From Nocardioides aurantiacus (lineage in GTDB: Bacteria; Actinomycetota; Actinomycetes; Propionibacteriales; Nocardioidaceae), in contig NZ_RKHO01000001.1 in assembly GCF_003752505.1 (NCBI RefSeq), forward strand, positions 2,542,001-2,606,000: a DNA stretch of 64,000 nt. Reading direction: 5' to 3'. The notes under the pieces are model-generated. The model did not search any database and was not told the DNA's origin. It saw nothing but the letters and a program-made list of their open reading frames with translations. How positions within the stretch are numbered: the first letter of the stretch is position 1; every line of letters begins with the position of its first letter. A program made the translations under genes and the position numbers. Shown here piece after piece: positions 18,386 through 27,768 of this stretch.

Positions 18386-19924
18386 GCCGCGGCCGTGGTC
18401 GGGCTCCGGGGCACGTCCGGTCGCGGCCGGGGTGACGCTCGCCCCCGGCGTGCGCACGCGACGGACGAGGTCGGCGAGCCCCAGCAGCAGCGCCACCACG
18501 ACCAGCCCGATGGTGGTGCGCAGCGACGTCGAGAGCGCCTCGGCGTAGTCGCCCCGCGTCGCGGCGAGCGAGCCGAAGAACTGCGCCAGCACCACCGCGA
18601 CCCCGAGCGCCGAACCCACCCGCTGCGCGGTCTGCAGCAGCCCGCCGCCCGCGCCCGCCCGGGCCGGGTCGACCTCGTCGAGGGCCAGCGTGATGTTGGG
18701 CGAGATCACCAGCCCGCCCCCGGCGCCGGCGAGCAGCAGCAGCGGCGCGAGGCTCAGGCCGACGTGGCCGTCCAGGCGCGGGAGCAGCAGGTCGATCCCG
18801 ACCAGGGCGGCGGTGATGGTGACCAGTCCGCCCAGCACCAGCGCCCGTCCCCACCGCTGCACGACGCGGCCGCCGTAGAACGCCGTCACCGCCGAGCCCG
18901 CCGCGAACGGCAGCTGGGTCAGCCCCGCCTCGAGCGCGCTGTAGCGCAGCCCCGACTGCAGGTAGAGCGTGAGCACGATGAAGATCGAGGTGAAGCCGGC
19001 GAAGTAGAACGTGCCCAGCCCCAGCCCGAAGACGTACGACGGCACCCGCGCCAGGCTGAGGTCGACGAGCGTCTCCCGACCGCGGCCCGACCAGTGCCGC
19101 TCCCAGCCGTAGAACACGCCCAGCACCACCACGGCGACCCCGGCCAGCCACCACGGACGCTGCGAGAGCGGCGCGCCCTGGTCGCCCTCCACGACGGGCA
19201 GCAGCACGAGCAGCATCGCGGCGGCGAACAGCAGCACCCCGACCGGGTCCAGGGACTGCCGGCGACCCGGTGGCACGCGGGGCAGCCACTTCCGGGCCAG
19301 CACGAGGAGCAACAGCCCGACCGGCAGGTTGACGTAGAACACCAGCCGCCAGCCCCACTCCGGACCGCCGAGCTGCACCAGCAGCCCGCCTAGCAGCGGC
19401 CCGATCGCGGTCGAGATGCCGATGCTGGCGCCGAAGAGACCGAAGGCCCGACCACGCTCGGGGCCGCGGAAGAGGTTCTGGATGAAGCCCGAGACCTGGG
19501 GCGTGATCATGCCGCCACCGACGCCCTGCACGACCCGGGCGACGGCGATCGCCCACGCGGTGGGGGCGGCGCCGCACGCCGCGCTGGCCAGGGTGAACAG
19601 GGCCACCCCCCACATGAAGACCGTACGACGCGAGCGCGCGTCCCCGAGCCGCCCGGCCGGCACCAGCGCCATGCCGAACGCCAGCGAGTAGCCGGCCACC
19701 ACCCACTGCACCTGGCTGTCGCTCGCCCCCAGGCCCTCGCGGATCGACGGCAGCGCGACGTTGACGATGCTGACGTCGAGCAGGCACATCCCGCCCGCCA
19801 CCAGGCACACCGCCAGCGCCCGCCACCGGTCGTCGTGACCCGAGTCGTGACCAGAGTCCTGACCCGAGTCCTGACCTGCCCTGCCACCCGTCGCGGCCGC
19901 CCCGGCCCGGTCGTCCTCACGCAC
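18383..19924 (-). CDS. MFS transporter, DHA2 (EmrB/QacA-like) family
   Basis: A 513-residue drug:proton antiporter-type protein with about 14 TM helices. Motif C-like and TM1 residues (LLDVSIVNVALPSI), motif A (GRLGDARSRRTVFMWG) and ARVVQGVGGGMITP are visible. This family exports lipophilic compounds; the substrate is unknown. The N-terminus carries a hydrophilic repeat (QDSG/HDSG units) before TM1. GTG at 19922–19924 was chosen because TAGCGT lies 6 nt upstream. It is divergent from the SDR gene at 19976 and shares a 51-nt intergenic region with it. No regulator gene is adjacent. Confidence 0.9.
   Translation of the reverse strand: MREDDRAGAAATGGRAGQDSGQDSGHDSGHDDRWRALAVCLVAGGMCLLDVSIVNVALPSIREGLGASDSQVQWVVAGYSLAFGMALVPAGRLGDARSRRTVFMWGVALFTLASAACGAAPTAWAIAVARVVQGVGGGMITPQVSGFIQNLFRGPERGRAFGLFGASIGISTAIGPLLGGLLVQLGGPEWGWRLVFYVNLPVGLLLLVLARKWLPRVPPGRRQSLDPVGVLLFAAAMLLVLLPVVEGDQGAPLSQRPWWLAGVAVVVLGVFYGWERHWSGRGRETLVDLSLARVPSYVFGLGLGTFYFAGFTSIFIVLTLYLQSGLRYSALEAGLTQLPFAAGSAVTAFYGGRVVQRWGRALVLGGLVTITAALVGIDLLLPRLDGHVGLSLAPLLLLAGAGGGLVISPNITLALDEVDPARAGAGGGLLQTAQRVGSALGVAVVLAQFFGSLAATRGDYAEALSTSLRTTIGLVVVALLLGLADLVRRVRTPGASVTPAATGRAPEPDHGRG
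19834..19881 (-). repeat. 12-nt tandem repeat encoding Asp-Ser-Gly-His/Gln units
   Basis: Four head-to-tail 12-nt units, the last degenerate, encode the QDSGQDSGHDSGHD stretch at the cytosolic N-terminus of the DHA2 transporter. The repeat is in frame (4 codons), so copy-number change would not break the gene. Confidence 0.75.
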
Positions 19925-19930
19925 CTCGCC

Positions 19931-19936
19931 ACGCTA
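19931..19936 (-). promoter_or_regulatory. -10 box TAGCGT for the DHA2 transporter
   Basis: TAGCGT ends 6 nt before the GTG start, predicting a leaderless message. Confidence 0.5.
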
Positions 19937-19963
19937 GCCGCGGGGTCGCTACGGCCCAGCCGC

Positions 19964-19969
19964 TACGGT
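19964..19969 (+). promoter_or_regulatory. -10 box TACGGT for the SDR gene
   Basis: TACGGT ends 6 nt before ATG 19976, predicting leaderless transcription divergent from the MFS gene. Confidence 0.55.
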
Positions 19970-19975
19970 CGGGGG

Positions 19976-20623
19976 ATGCGCATCGTCATCGCCGGAGGAC
20001 ACGGTCAGATCGCCCGCCAGCTCGGGCGCCTCGTCACCCAGGACGGCCACGAGGTGGTCGGCCTGATCCGCAAGGCCGAGCACGTGCCCGACCTCGAGGC
20101 CGACGGGGTCGGCTGGAAGCAGCTCGACCTCGAGGACACCTCGGTCGAGCAGCTGACCGAGGTCGTCCGCGGCGCGGACGCCGTGGTCTTCGCCGCCGGT
20201 GGCGGGCCCGACGGCAACGCCGCCCGCAAGGAGACCGTCGACAAGGGCGCGGCCGTGATGCTGGCCGACGCGGCCGTCGCCGCCGGCGTGCGCCGCTACG
20301 TGATGATCTCCTCGATGGGGCAGGACCGCATCGAGGAGGACTCCGACGAGGTCTTCCAGGTCTACCTCCGCGCCAAGCGCGACGCCGACGACCACGTCCG
20401 TTCCCAGGACGCGCTCGACTGGACCGTCGTGCAGCCCGGCAAGCTCACCGACGACGTGCCCACCGGCACCGTCGCGGTCGGCGACGTCGACTACGGCTCG
20501 GTCACGCGCGGCGACGTCGCCCACGTGCTGGCCGAGGTGCTGGAGTCCGACCACACCATCGGCCGCACCTTCGCGGTGATCGGCGGCGACCAGCCCGTCG
20601 CCGAGGCGGTCCGCAAGCTCTGA
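19976..20623 (+). CDS. NAD(P)H-binding atypical SDR family protein
   Basis: A 215-residue Rossmann-fold protein of the atypical SDR (NAD(P)-dependent epimerase/NmrA-like) type. The cofactor loop is IVIAGGHGQIARQL at the N-terminus, with DAVVFAAGGGPDG and RYVMISSMGQDRIEE further on. It lacks a canonical YxxxK pair. The ending (HTIGRTFAVIGGDQPVAEAV) matches small YwnB/YhfK-like proteins that bind NADPH. The start is set by the leaderless -10 box. It converges on leuS with a GC-rich hairpin between. Confidence 0.88.
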   Translation: MRIVIAGGHGQIARQLGRLVTQDGHEVVGLIRKAEHVPDLEADGVGWKQLDLEDTSVEQLTEVVRGADAVVFAAGGGPDGNAARKETVDKGAAVMLADAAVAAGVRRYVMISSMGQDRIEEDSDEVFQVYLRAKRDADDHVRSQDALDWTVVQPGKLTDDVPTGTVAVGDVDYGSVTRGDVAHVLAEVLESDHTIGRTFAVIGGDQPVAEAVRKL

Positions 20624-20627
20624 GCGG

Positions 20628-20643
20628 GGCCGCCCCGGCGGCC
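20628..20643. terminator. Compact GC hairpin between SDR gene and leuS
   Basis: GGCCGCC/GGCGGCC palindrome in the 21-nt gap between two convergent stop codons. No T-run is present. It probably serves both transcripts. Confidence 0.4.
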
Positions 20644-20644
20644 C

Positions 20645-23122
<2,478 letters not shown>

Positions 23123-23158
23123 CTGGGGCTCCTCCTGGGCGGGGACGGTGTGGACATG

Positions 23159-23182
23159 AAAAAGCCCCTCGCGCAGAGGGGC
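23159..23182 (-). terminator. leuS attenuator terminator
   Basis: On the minus strand a perfect 7-bp stem GCCCCTC/GAGGGGC with a TGCGC loop is followed directly by five T. This is a textbook intrinsic terminator lying upstream of leuS (about 36 nt before its ATG), so it can only act as an attenuator in the leuS leader. Confidence 0.85.
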
Positions 23183-23183
23183 G

Positions 23184-23205
23184 GCCGCGTCGTGGTCGAC
23201 GCGGC
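23184..23205 (-). repeat. leuS leader stem-loop (9 bp)
   Basis: A perfect inverted repeat GCCGCGTCG/CGACGCGGC with an ACCA loop begins at the last base of the leader-peptide stop codon and ends two bases before the terminator stem. Its 5' arm is where a terminating ribosome would sit, so it fits the pause/anti-antiterminator element of a ribosome-mediated attenuator. Confidence 0.7.
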
Positions 23206-23231
23206 TAGGCGAGAAGCAGGGAGGTGCTCAC
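23205..23231 (-). CDS. leuS leader peptide (Leu-codon uORF)
   Basis: A 9-codon reading frame GTG…TAG encoding MSTSLLLA. It contains three successive leucine codons, CTG CTT CTC. CTT is rare in a genome of this GC content, as expected for a codon chosen for slow decoding when leucyl-tRNA is scarce. The GTG lies 6 nt after a TAGGAT -10 box, so the mRNA may begin at the leader's own start codon. The stop touches the 9-bp stem, with the terminator right after it. This is too short to be a protein gene by itself; its role is inferred to be sensing leucine-tRNA charging for leuS. Confidence 0.75.
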   Translation of the reverse strand: MSTSLLLA

Positions 23232-23237
23232 CGCTCC

Positions 23238-23243
23238 ATCCTA
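23238..23243 (-). promoter_or_regulatory. -10 box TAGGAT for the leuS leader
   Basis: TAGGAT ends 6 nt before the leader peptide GTG. A weak -35 (GCCGAC) lies 17 nt further upstream. The predicted transcription start coincides with the G of the leader's start codon. Confidence 0.6.
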
Positions 23244-23300
23244 GACCCTGCACCGCTCGCGTCGGCCGTTCGCTCCCGGAGCCGCCTTCGCGCGGGGTCG

Positions 23301-23306
23301 TACGGT
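23301..23306 (+). promoter_or_regulatory. -10 box TACGGT for the RseB-like/ABC operon
   Basis: TACGGT ends 7 nt before ATG 23314, supporting that start over the in-frame GTG at 23305 that overlaps the box itself. Confidence 0.55.
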
Positions 23307-23313
23307 GACGGGC

Positions 23314-24423
23314 ATGGGTCCTGCGGCGCGCTGGCTGGTGGTGCTCGCCGTGGCCGTGGCCCTCGTGGCGGTGCCCCAGGGCCTGCGCGCCCTGCCGGTC
23401 GAGGACACCGGGGAGAGCGCCGCCGACCTCGCCGCCCGCGTCCTCGACGCCGACCGCCTCGGCTGGTCCGGCGAGGTCGCCACCCAGGGCGACGTCGAGG
23501 TCCCGCTGAGCGGTGACACCTTCGGGGGCGTGGTGCGGATCCTCGGCGAGTCCAGCCGGCTCCGGGTGTGGTGGCGCGGCCCCACCCAGCACCGCGTCGA
23601 CCGGGTCCGCGAGAGCGGCGAGACCGACGTGGTCCGCAGCGGCGGCACGACCGTCCGGTGGCGCTACGAGGGCAACCGGGTCAGCGTCGTGCCGTACTCC
23701 CGGATCCGGCTGCCCGACGACCCCGACGTCGTCCCGGTCGCGCTCGCCCAGCGGCTGCTCACCGGCGCCCGGGCCGCGGAGCTCTCCCGGCTGCCGTCGG
23801 AGCGCGTCGCCGGTCGCGCCGCCGCCGGGCTGCGGCTCGTCCCCGCCGACCCCCGCTCGACCGTCGGGCGCGTCGACCTGTGGGCGGACCAGGAGACCGG
23901 TCTCCCGCTCCGCGTCGAGGTGTACGACGGAGCAGCGGGGTCGCGACCGGTGCTGACCACCGAGACCACCTCGGTCGACCTGACCAGGCCGCCCCGGTCG
24001 CGCACGACCCTCGACCTCTCCTCCGGCGTGGACGTCTCGCGCGGCGTGACCCTCGACGACGCGGCGGGTGCCGACGCCTACGCACCGTTCGCCCCGCCCT
24101 CGGAGGCGGCCGGGCTCCCCCGCCGCGGCGACCCCGAGGACTTCGGGGCGGTCGGCGTCTACGGCCGCGGGCCGACGGTGCTGGTGGCGGTGCCGCTGCG
24201 CGACGTGGTCGCCAAGGGACTGCGCGAGCAGCTGCGCAAGGCCGGCACCGTCCGCGACACCGGCGAGCGCCAGGCGCTGGAGTTCGGGCCGCTCTCGGTG
24301 CTGCTCGACAGCAGCGGCCGCGGCAACTACGTGCTGCTCGGCACGGTCACCCCGCAGACGCTCGTGCAGGCGGCCGACGACGTGCGGGCCGGCGTACGCC
24401 TCGTGGACCCGGTGGGCCGATGA
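23314..24423 (+). CDS. RseB/LolA-like secreted regulatory protein
   Basis: A 369-residue exported protein. An N-terminal hydrophobic signal/anchor (about residues 5–24, RWLVVLAVAVALVAVPQGL) is followed by a MucB/RseB N-terminal-like domain: VVRILGESSRLRVWWRGPTQHRV, WRYEGNRVSVVPYSRI, and DLWADQETGLPLRVEVYD. RseB domains bind lipids or anti-sigma factors, and actinobacterial members commonly precede ABC transporters. The ATG overlaps nothing upstream and is set by the leaderless -10 box. The TGA overlaps the ABC ATPase ATG by 4 nt. The role is inferred to be sensing an envelope ligand for the adjacent exporter; the family call is moderate. Confidence 0.7.
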   Translation: MGPAARWLVVLAVAVALVAVPQGLRALPVEDTGESAADLAARVLDADRLGWSGEVATQGDVEVPLSGDTFGGVVRILGESSRLRVWWRGPTQHRVDRVRESGETDVVRSGGTTVRWRYEGNRVSVVPYSRIRLPDDPDVVPVALAQRLLTGARAAELSRLPSERVAGRAAAGLRLVPADPRSTVGRVDLWADQETGLPLRVEVYDGAAGSRPVLTTETTSVDLTRPPRSRTTLDLSSGVDVSRGVTLDDAAGADAYAPFAPPSEAAGLPRRGDPEDFGAVGVYGRGPTVLVAVPLRDVVAKGLREQLRKAGTVRDTGERQALEFGPLSVLLDSSGRGNYVLLGTVTPQTLVQAADDVRAGVRLVDPVGR

Positions 24424-25322
24424 CCGACCTGCTGATCGCCACCCGCGGGCTGACCAAGGTCTACCGGGGCGGTGTCCGCGCCGTCGACGGCGTCGACCTC
24501 GAGGTCCGCGCGGGCGACGTCTACGGCTTCCTCGGCGCCAACGGCTCGGGCAAGACCACGACCGTGCGGATGCTGCTCGGCCTGGTGCTCGCCACCGAGG
24601 GCGCGATCGAGCTCTTCGGCGAGGCCATGCCGAGGGCCGGCGCGTCGGTCCTGCCCCGGGTCGGCGCCCTGGTGGAGGGCCCCGGCGCCTACCCCCACCT
24701 GTCCGGGCGGGCCAACCTGACGCTGCTCGACTCCACCGACGGCCGGCGCCGCCGCGGCGACCGCCGGCGCCGGGTCGGCGAGGTGCTGGACCAGGTCGGG
24801 CTCGACCCGGCCGACCGCCGCCCGGTGCGCACCTACAGCCTCGGCATGCGCCAGCGCCTGGGCCTGGCCTCGGCGCTGCTGCGCCGGCCTCCGCTGCTCG
24901 TGCTCGACGAGCCGACCAACGGCCTGGACCCCCAGGGCATCCGCGAGATGCGCGAGCTGCTGCTCTCGCTCAACCGGGAGGGCACCACCATCTTCCTCTC
25001 CAGCCACCTGCTGGCCGAGATCGAGCAGATGTCGAGCCGCGTGGGCGTCCTCGACCGCGGCCGGCTGGTGCTGCAGGAGGACCTCGCCACCCTCCAGGCG
25101 CCCACCGGCCTGGTGCGGGTGCGCACCCCCGACGTGAGCACCGCGCTGCGGCTGCTCGACGGCCGGGTGGTCGACCGCGGCGAGGGCCACCTCGTGGTCC
25201 GCAGCCCCGACGCCGCCGCCCTCAACGCCCACCTGGTGGCCCGCGACATCCGCGTCACCGAGCTCGGTCCCGAGCGACGCAGCCTGGAGGAGATCGTGCT
25301 CGCCGCGAGTGAGTCGGCGTGA
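24420..25322 (+). CDS. ABC transporter ATP-binding protein
   Basis: A 300-residue ABC-2 type ATPase. Walker A is GANGSGKTT (about residues 39–47), the signature is YSLGMRQRLG, and Walker B is LLVLDEPTNGLD, followed by the H-loop SSHLL. The C-terminal extension is typical of multidrug or lantibiotic-immunity type exporters (CcmA family). An Arg-rich insertion (DGRRRRGDRRRR) precedes the signature. The ATG forms an ATGA overlap with the RseB-like gene, and the stop overlaps the permease GTG. It is the second of four tightly coupled genes. Confidence 0.93.
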   Translation: MTDLLIATRGLTKVYRGGVRAVDGVDLEVRAGDVYGFLGANGSGKTTTVRMLLGLVLATEGAIELFGEAMPRAGASVLPRVGALVEGPGAYPHLSGRANLTLLDSTDGRRRRGDRRRRVGEVLDQVGLDPADRRPVRTYSLGMRQRLGLASALLRRPPLLVLDEPTNGLDPQGIREMRELLLSLNREGTTIFLSSHLLAEIEQMSSRVGVLDRGRLVLQEDLATLQAPTGLVRVRTPDVSTALRLLDGRVVDRGEGHLVVRSPDAAALNAHLVARDIRVTELGPERRSLEEIVLAASESA

Positions 25323-26131
25323 TCCGCGTCGAGCTGGTCAAGCTGATGACCCGTCCCCGCACCTGGATCACGATCCTGGCGCTCAACGCCCTGCCCACCC
25401 TGGTGGCGGTGCTGCTCGCGGTGACCGACCTCGGTCCGCGGCCCGGCACCGGACCGCCGTTCCTGTCCGCGGTGCTGACCGACGGCACCCTCTTCCCGCT
25501 GGCGGCGCTGGGCATCGTGCTGCCGCTCTTCCTGCCCGTCGCGGTGGCCGTGGTCGGGGGCGACGCCATCGCCGGGGAGGTGCAGAGCGACACGTTGCGC
25601 TACCTGCTGGTGCGGCCCGTCTCGCGGCTGCGGCTGCTGGTGGCCAAGCTGGTCAGCGTCGTGGTCTTCGTGGTGCTGGCGGTGCTGGCCGTCGCCGTCG
25701 TGGCCTACGTCGAGGGTCGGCTGCTGCTCGGGGACGCCCCGGCCACCGGGGTGGTCAGCGTGTCGGGCTCGACGCTGACCCAGGCCGAGATGACGCAACG
25801 CACCGGCCTGGCCTTCGTCTACGTCGTGCTGGCGATGCTCGGGGTGGCCGCGATCGCGCTCTTCTTCAGCACCCTCACCGACTCCGCGGTGGGCGCCGCC
25901 CTGGGCACCATCGGGGTGCTGGTCGCCTCCACCGTGCTGCTGGGCCTCGACGCCGCCGACGCGATCAAGCCCTACCTGATGACGCGGCACTGGCTGGCCT
26001 TCGTCGACCTGTTCCGAGATCCGATCCGGTGGGGCGACGTGGTCGACGGGGTGCTCACCCAGCTGGGCTACCTCGTCGTCTTCGCCGGCGCCGCCTGGGC
26101 CAACTTCGCCACCAAGGACGTCAACCGGTGA
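25319..26131 (+). CDS. ABC-2 type transporter permease
   Basis: A 270-residue membrane protein with six predicted TM helices, starting with the amphipathic IRVELVKLMTRPRTW helix typical of ABC-2 permeases. It has a GEVQSDTLRYLLVRPVSR cytoplasmic loop, a signature of the family that contacts the ATPase. It pairs with the upstream ATPase to form an exporter of unknown substrate. The start is GTG in a GTGA overlap, and the stop overlaps the lipoprotein GTG. Confidence 0.88.
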   Translation: MIRVELVKLMTRPRTWITILALNALPTLVAVLLAVTDLGPRPGTGPPFLSAVLTDGTLFPLAALGIVLPLFLPVAVAVVGGDAIAGEVQSDTLRYLLVRPVSRLRLLVAKLVSVVVFVVLAVLAVAVVAYVEGRLLLGDAPATGVVSVSGSTLTQAEMTQRTGLAFVYVVLAMLGVAAIALFFSTLTDSAVGAALGTIGVLVASTVLLGLDAADAIKPYLMTRHWLAFVDLFRDPIRWGDVVDGVLTQLGYLVVFAGAAWANFATKDVNR

Positions 26132-26691
26132 GGACCCGGCTGCTCGGCCTGCTGGCGGTGCTCCCCCTCGCCGCGTGCGGCGCGACCGCGGGACCCGACC
26201 TCGGGCTCGACCCGCGCGCGGAACGGCTCGACCAGCAGCAGTACGAGCAGCTGCGCGCGGCCGTCGACCGGGTCGCCGACGACGCCTTCGCCGCCGCCGG
26301 CACGGCCGTCGACGGGCGGGTGCGCGCCTACCAGCTCGTCACCGTGCGGTGCGCCGCCCGGCCGCGCACCGTCGGCAGCCTCACGGTGGTCGGCGAGCTG
26401 ACGTACGCCGAGCCCGACGACACGGTGACCGACCGGGCCATCGACGCCGCCTGGCGCGACCTGGGGCTGGAGCGCGACGCCCAGGGGCGTGCGGGGGCCT
26501 TCGCCCGCACGGACCTCCCGGAGGATCTCCCCGGGGAACTCCAGGCCGACGTGGGCGCCCGGGCGTCGCGCGACGAGCCCGGGTCGCGGCAGCGCGTCCG
26601 CCAGCTGTTCGCTTCCAGCCCGTGCGTCGACCTGCGTGACGTCGAGGTCCCCGACGAGGACCGCGGCGACCTCGACGACCAGCTCCGCTGA
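26128..26691 (+). CDS. Putative lipoprotein of the ABC operon
   Basis: A 187-residue exported protein. The signal peptide ends in a lipobox LPLAACG (Cys at about residue 17), so it should be lipid-anchored. The mature part is Asp/Arg-rich with no recognised domain. Two further Cys residues (VRCAARP, SSPCVD) may form a disulfide. It is the last gene of the four-gene RseB-like/ATPase/permease operon (GTGA overlap), so it may assist the transporter at the outer face. It converges on the lipase-like gene, with a small hairpin formed by the stop-codon region. Confidence 0.7.
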   Translation: MRTRLLGLLAVLPLAACGATAGPDLGLDPRAERLDQQQYEQLRAAVDRVADDAFAAAGTAVDGRVRAYQLVTVRCAARPRTVGSLTVVGELTYAEPDDTVTDRAIDAAWRDLGLERDAQGRAGAFARTDLPEDLPGELQADVGARASRDEPGSRQRVRQLFASSPCVDLRDVEVPDEDRGDLDDQLR

Positions 26692-26700
26692 CGACTCAGC
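26687..26700. terminator. Small stem between convergent stop codons
   Basis: GCTGA/TCAGC with a CGAC loop includes the stop codons of both convergent genes. Five base pairs only, so it is weak as a terminator. Confidence 0.3.
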
Positions 26701-27481
26701 AGCCGGGCTCGGGCGCGACGACGGGCCCCGCACCCAGCGCGCCGTCCAGCACGCGGCCGACGCGGGTGTCAGCGGGCAGGTCGTCGTGCTGCACCTCGGC
26801 TCCGGGGCACAGGTCCTGGACCAGCACGTTGCGCGCCCCCTCCAGCGCGGCCGAGCCGGTGGGGGTCACCACCCGGTCGGCGTCGCTGCGCACCGTCGCC
26901 CACTGGGGGCCCTCGGGCGTCTCGTCGCCCGCGTTGAGCTCGCGCAGCAGGTCGCTGTCGGGCACCAGCTGCTCGCACGCCGTGGGGCAGGTGCCGGCCG
27001 CCTCGACCGCCAGCTCGGCCACGTCGGTGCCGTGGTGGTGGGGCGAGCCGAGCGTCACCACGCGGCGCACGACGTCGGCGCCGCTGCCGTCGCGGACGTA
27101 GAGCCGGACCACCACTCCCCCGGCCGAGTAGCCGACGAGGTCGACCGACGCCGCGCCGGTGCGCTCGCGCGTCTCCTCGACGAGCGTCGCGAGCCGGGCC
27201 GCCTCGTCGCGCAGGTCCCCGGTGCCGCCACCCGCGGGCTGCAGCACCACCACGTCGCGACCCTGGTCGCGCAGCCGCTGCACCAGGGGGTCGAGCGCGG
27301 CGACGCGGCCGCCGTACCCCGTCACGGCCACGACCGGGCCGGGGGTGCCCTGGTCGACCGACGGCCCGCCGAGGACGGCGCGCAGCCCGACCCAGGCGAC
27401 GAGCGCGACGAGGGCGGCGACGACGAGGGCACCGAGCACGACCGCCTGCCGGCGCCGCGCCGGCGCGAGCCGGGAGCTCAC
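26696..27481 (-). CDS. Membrane-anchored or secreted lipase-like alpha/beta hydrolase
   Basis: A 261-residue lipase class 2-like hydrolase. An N-terminal hydrophobic segment (about residues 13–36) suggests secretion or an anchor. The nucleophile elbow is GYSAGG, with an oxyanion region VVAVTGYGG near residue 50 and TLGSPHHHGTD after the nucleophile. A Cys pair (GTCPTACEQL) and a C-terminal Cys suggest extracytoplasmic disulfides. The terminal His is probably in the VQHDDLP segment. The GTG start lies 7 nt after the small membrane protein gene and may be in the same transcript. Confidence 0.8.
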   Translation of the reverse strand: MSSRLAPARRRQAVVLGALVVAALVALVAWVGLRAVLGGPSVDQGTPGPVVAVTGYGGRVAALDPLVQRLRDQGRDVVVLQPAGGGTGDLRDEAARLATLVEETRERTGAASVDLVGYSAGGVVVRLYVRDGSGADVVRRVVTLGSPHHHGTDVAELAVEAAGTCPTACEQLVPDSDLLRELNAGDETPEGPQWATVRSDADRVVTPTGSAALEGARNVLVQDLCPGAEVQHDDLPADTRVGRVLDGALGAGPVVAPEPGC

Positions 27482-27488
27482 GGAGGCG

Positions 27489-27758
27489 TCAGGGCGTGTC
27501 CTCGGGCACCACGACCGGACGCAGCCGCGCCCAGGCGAAGAACACGAGCGCGGTCAGGACCATCCCGGCGCCGGCCCACAGGTTGACCCGGACGCCGTCG
27601 GCCTTCGCGATGTCGGCCGCGCTGTCGAAGATCGAGGCGATCAGCAGCACCACGCCGAAGATGCCGATCAGCATCCCGATGAAGTTGCGGATGTCGAAGG
27701 CGCCCGCCTTGCGGGTGCGCTCCGCCTGCGCGTCCGCGCCGGACATTTTCTCAGCCAT
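27489..27758 (-). CDS. Small two-TM membrane protein
   Basis: An 89-residue protein with a charged N-terminus and two TM helices (about residues 27–47 and 61–77; GMLIGIFGVVLLIASIF and AGAGMVLTALVFFAWARL). No family name can be given. It follows the sodium/solute symporter by 10 nt, and its Shine-Dalgarno (AGGG) overlaps the end of that gene. It may be an accessory subunit of the symporter, by context only. Confidence 0.65.
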   Translation of the reverse strand: MAEKMSGADAQAERTRKAGAFDIRNFIGMLIGIFGVVLLIASIFDSAADIAKADGVRVNLWAGAGMVLTALVFFAWARLRPVVVPEDTP

Positions 27759-27768
27759 GACTACCGCC

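Noticed and set aside
27473-27481. SSS operon extending into the lipase-like gene with a strong ribosome site
   Set aside because: The 7-nt gap lacks a clear Shine-Dalgarno, so co-transcription is possible but translation coupling is not supported.
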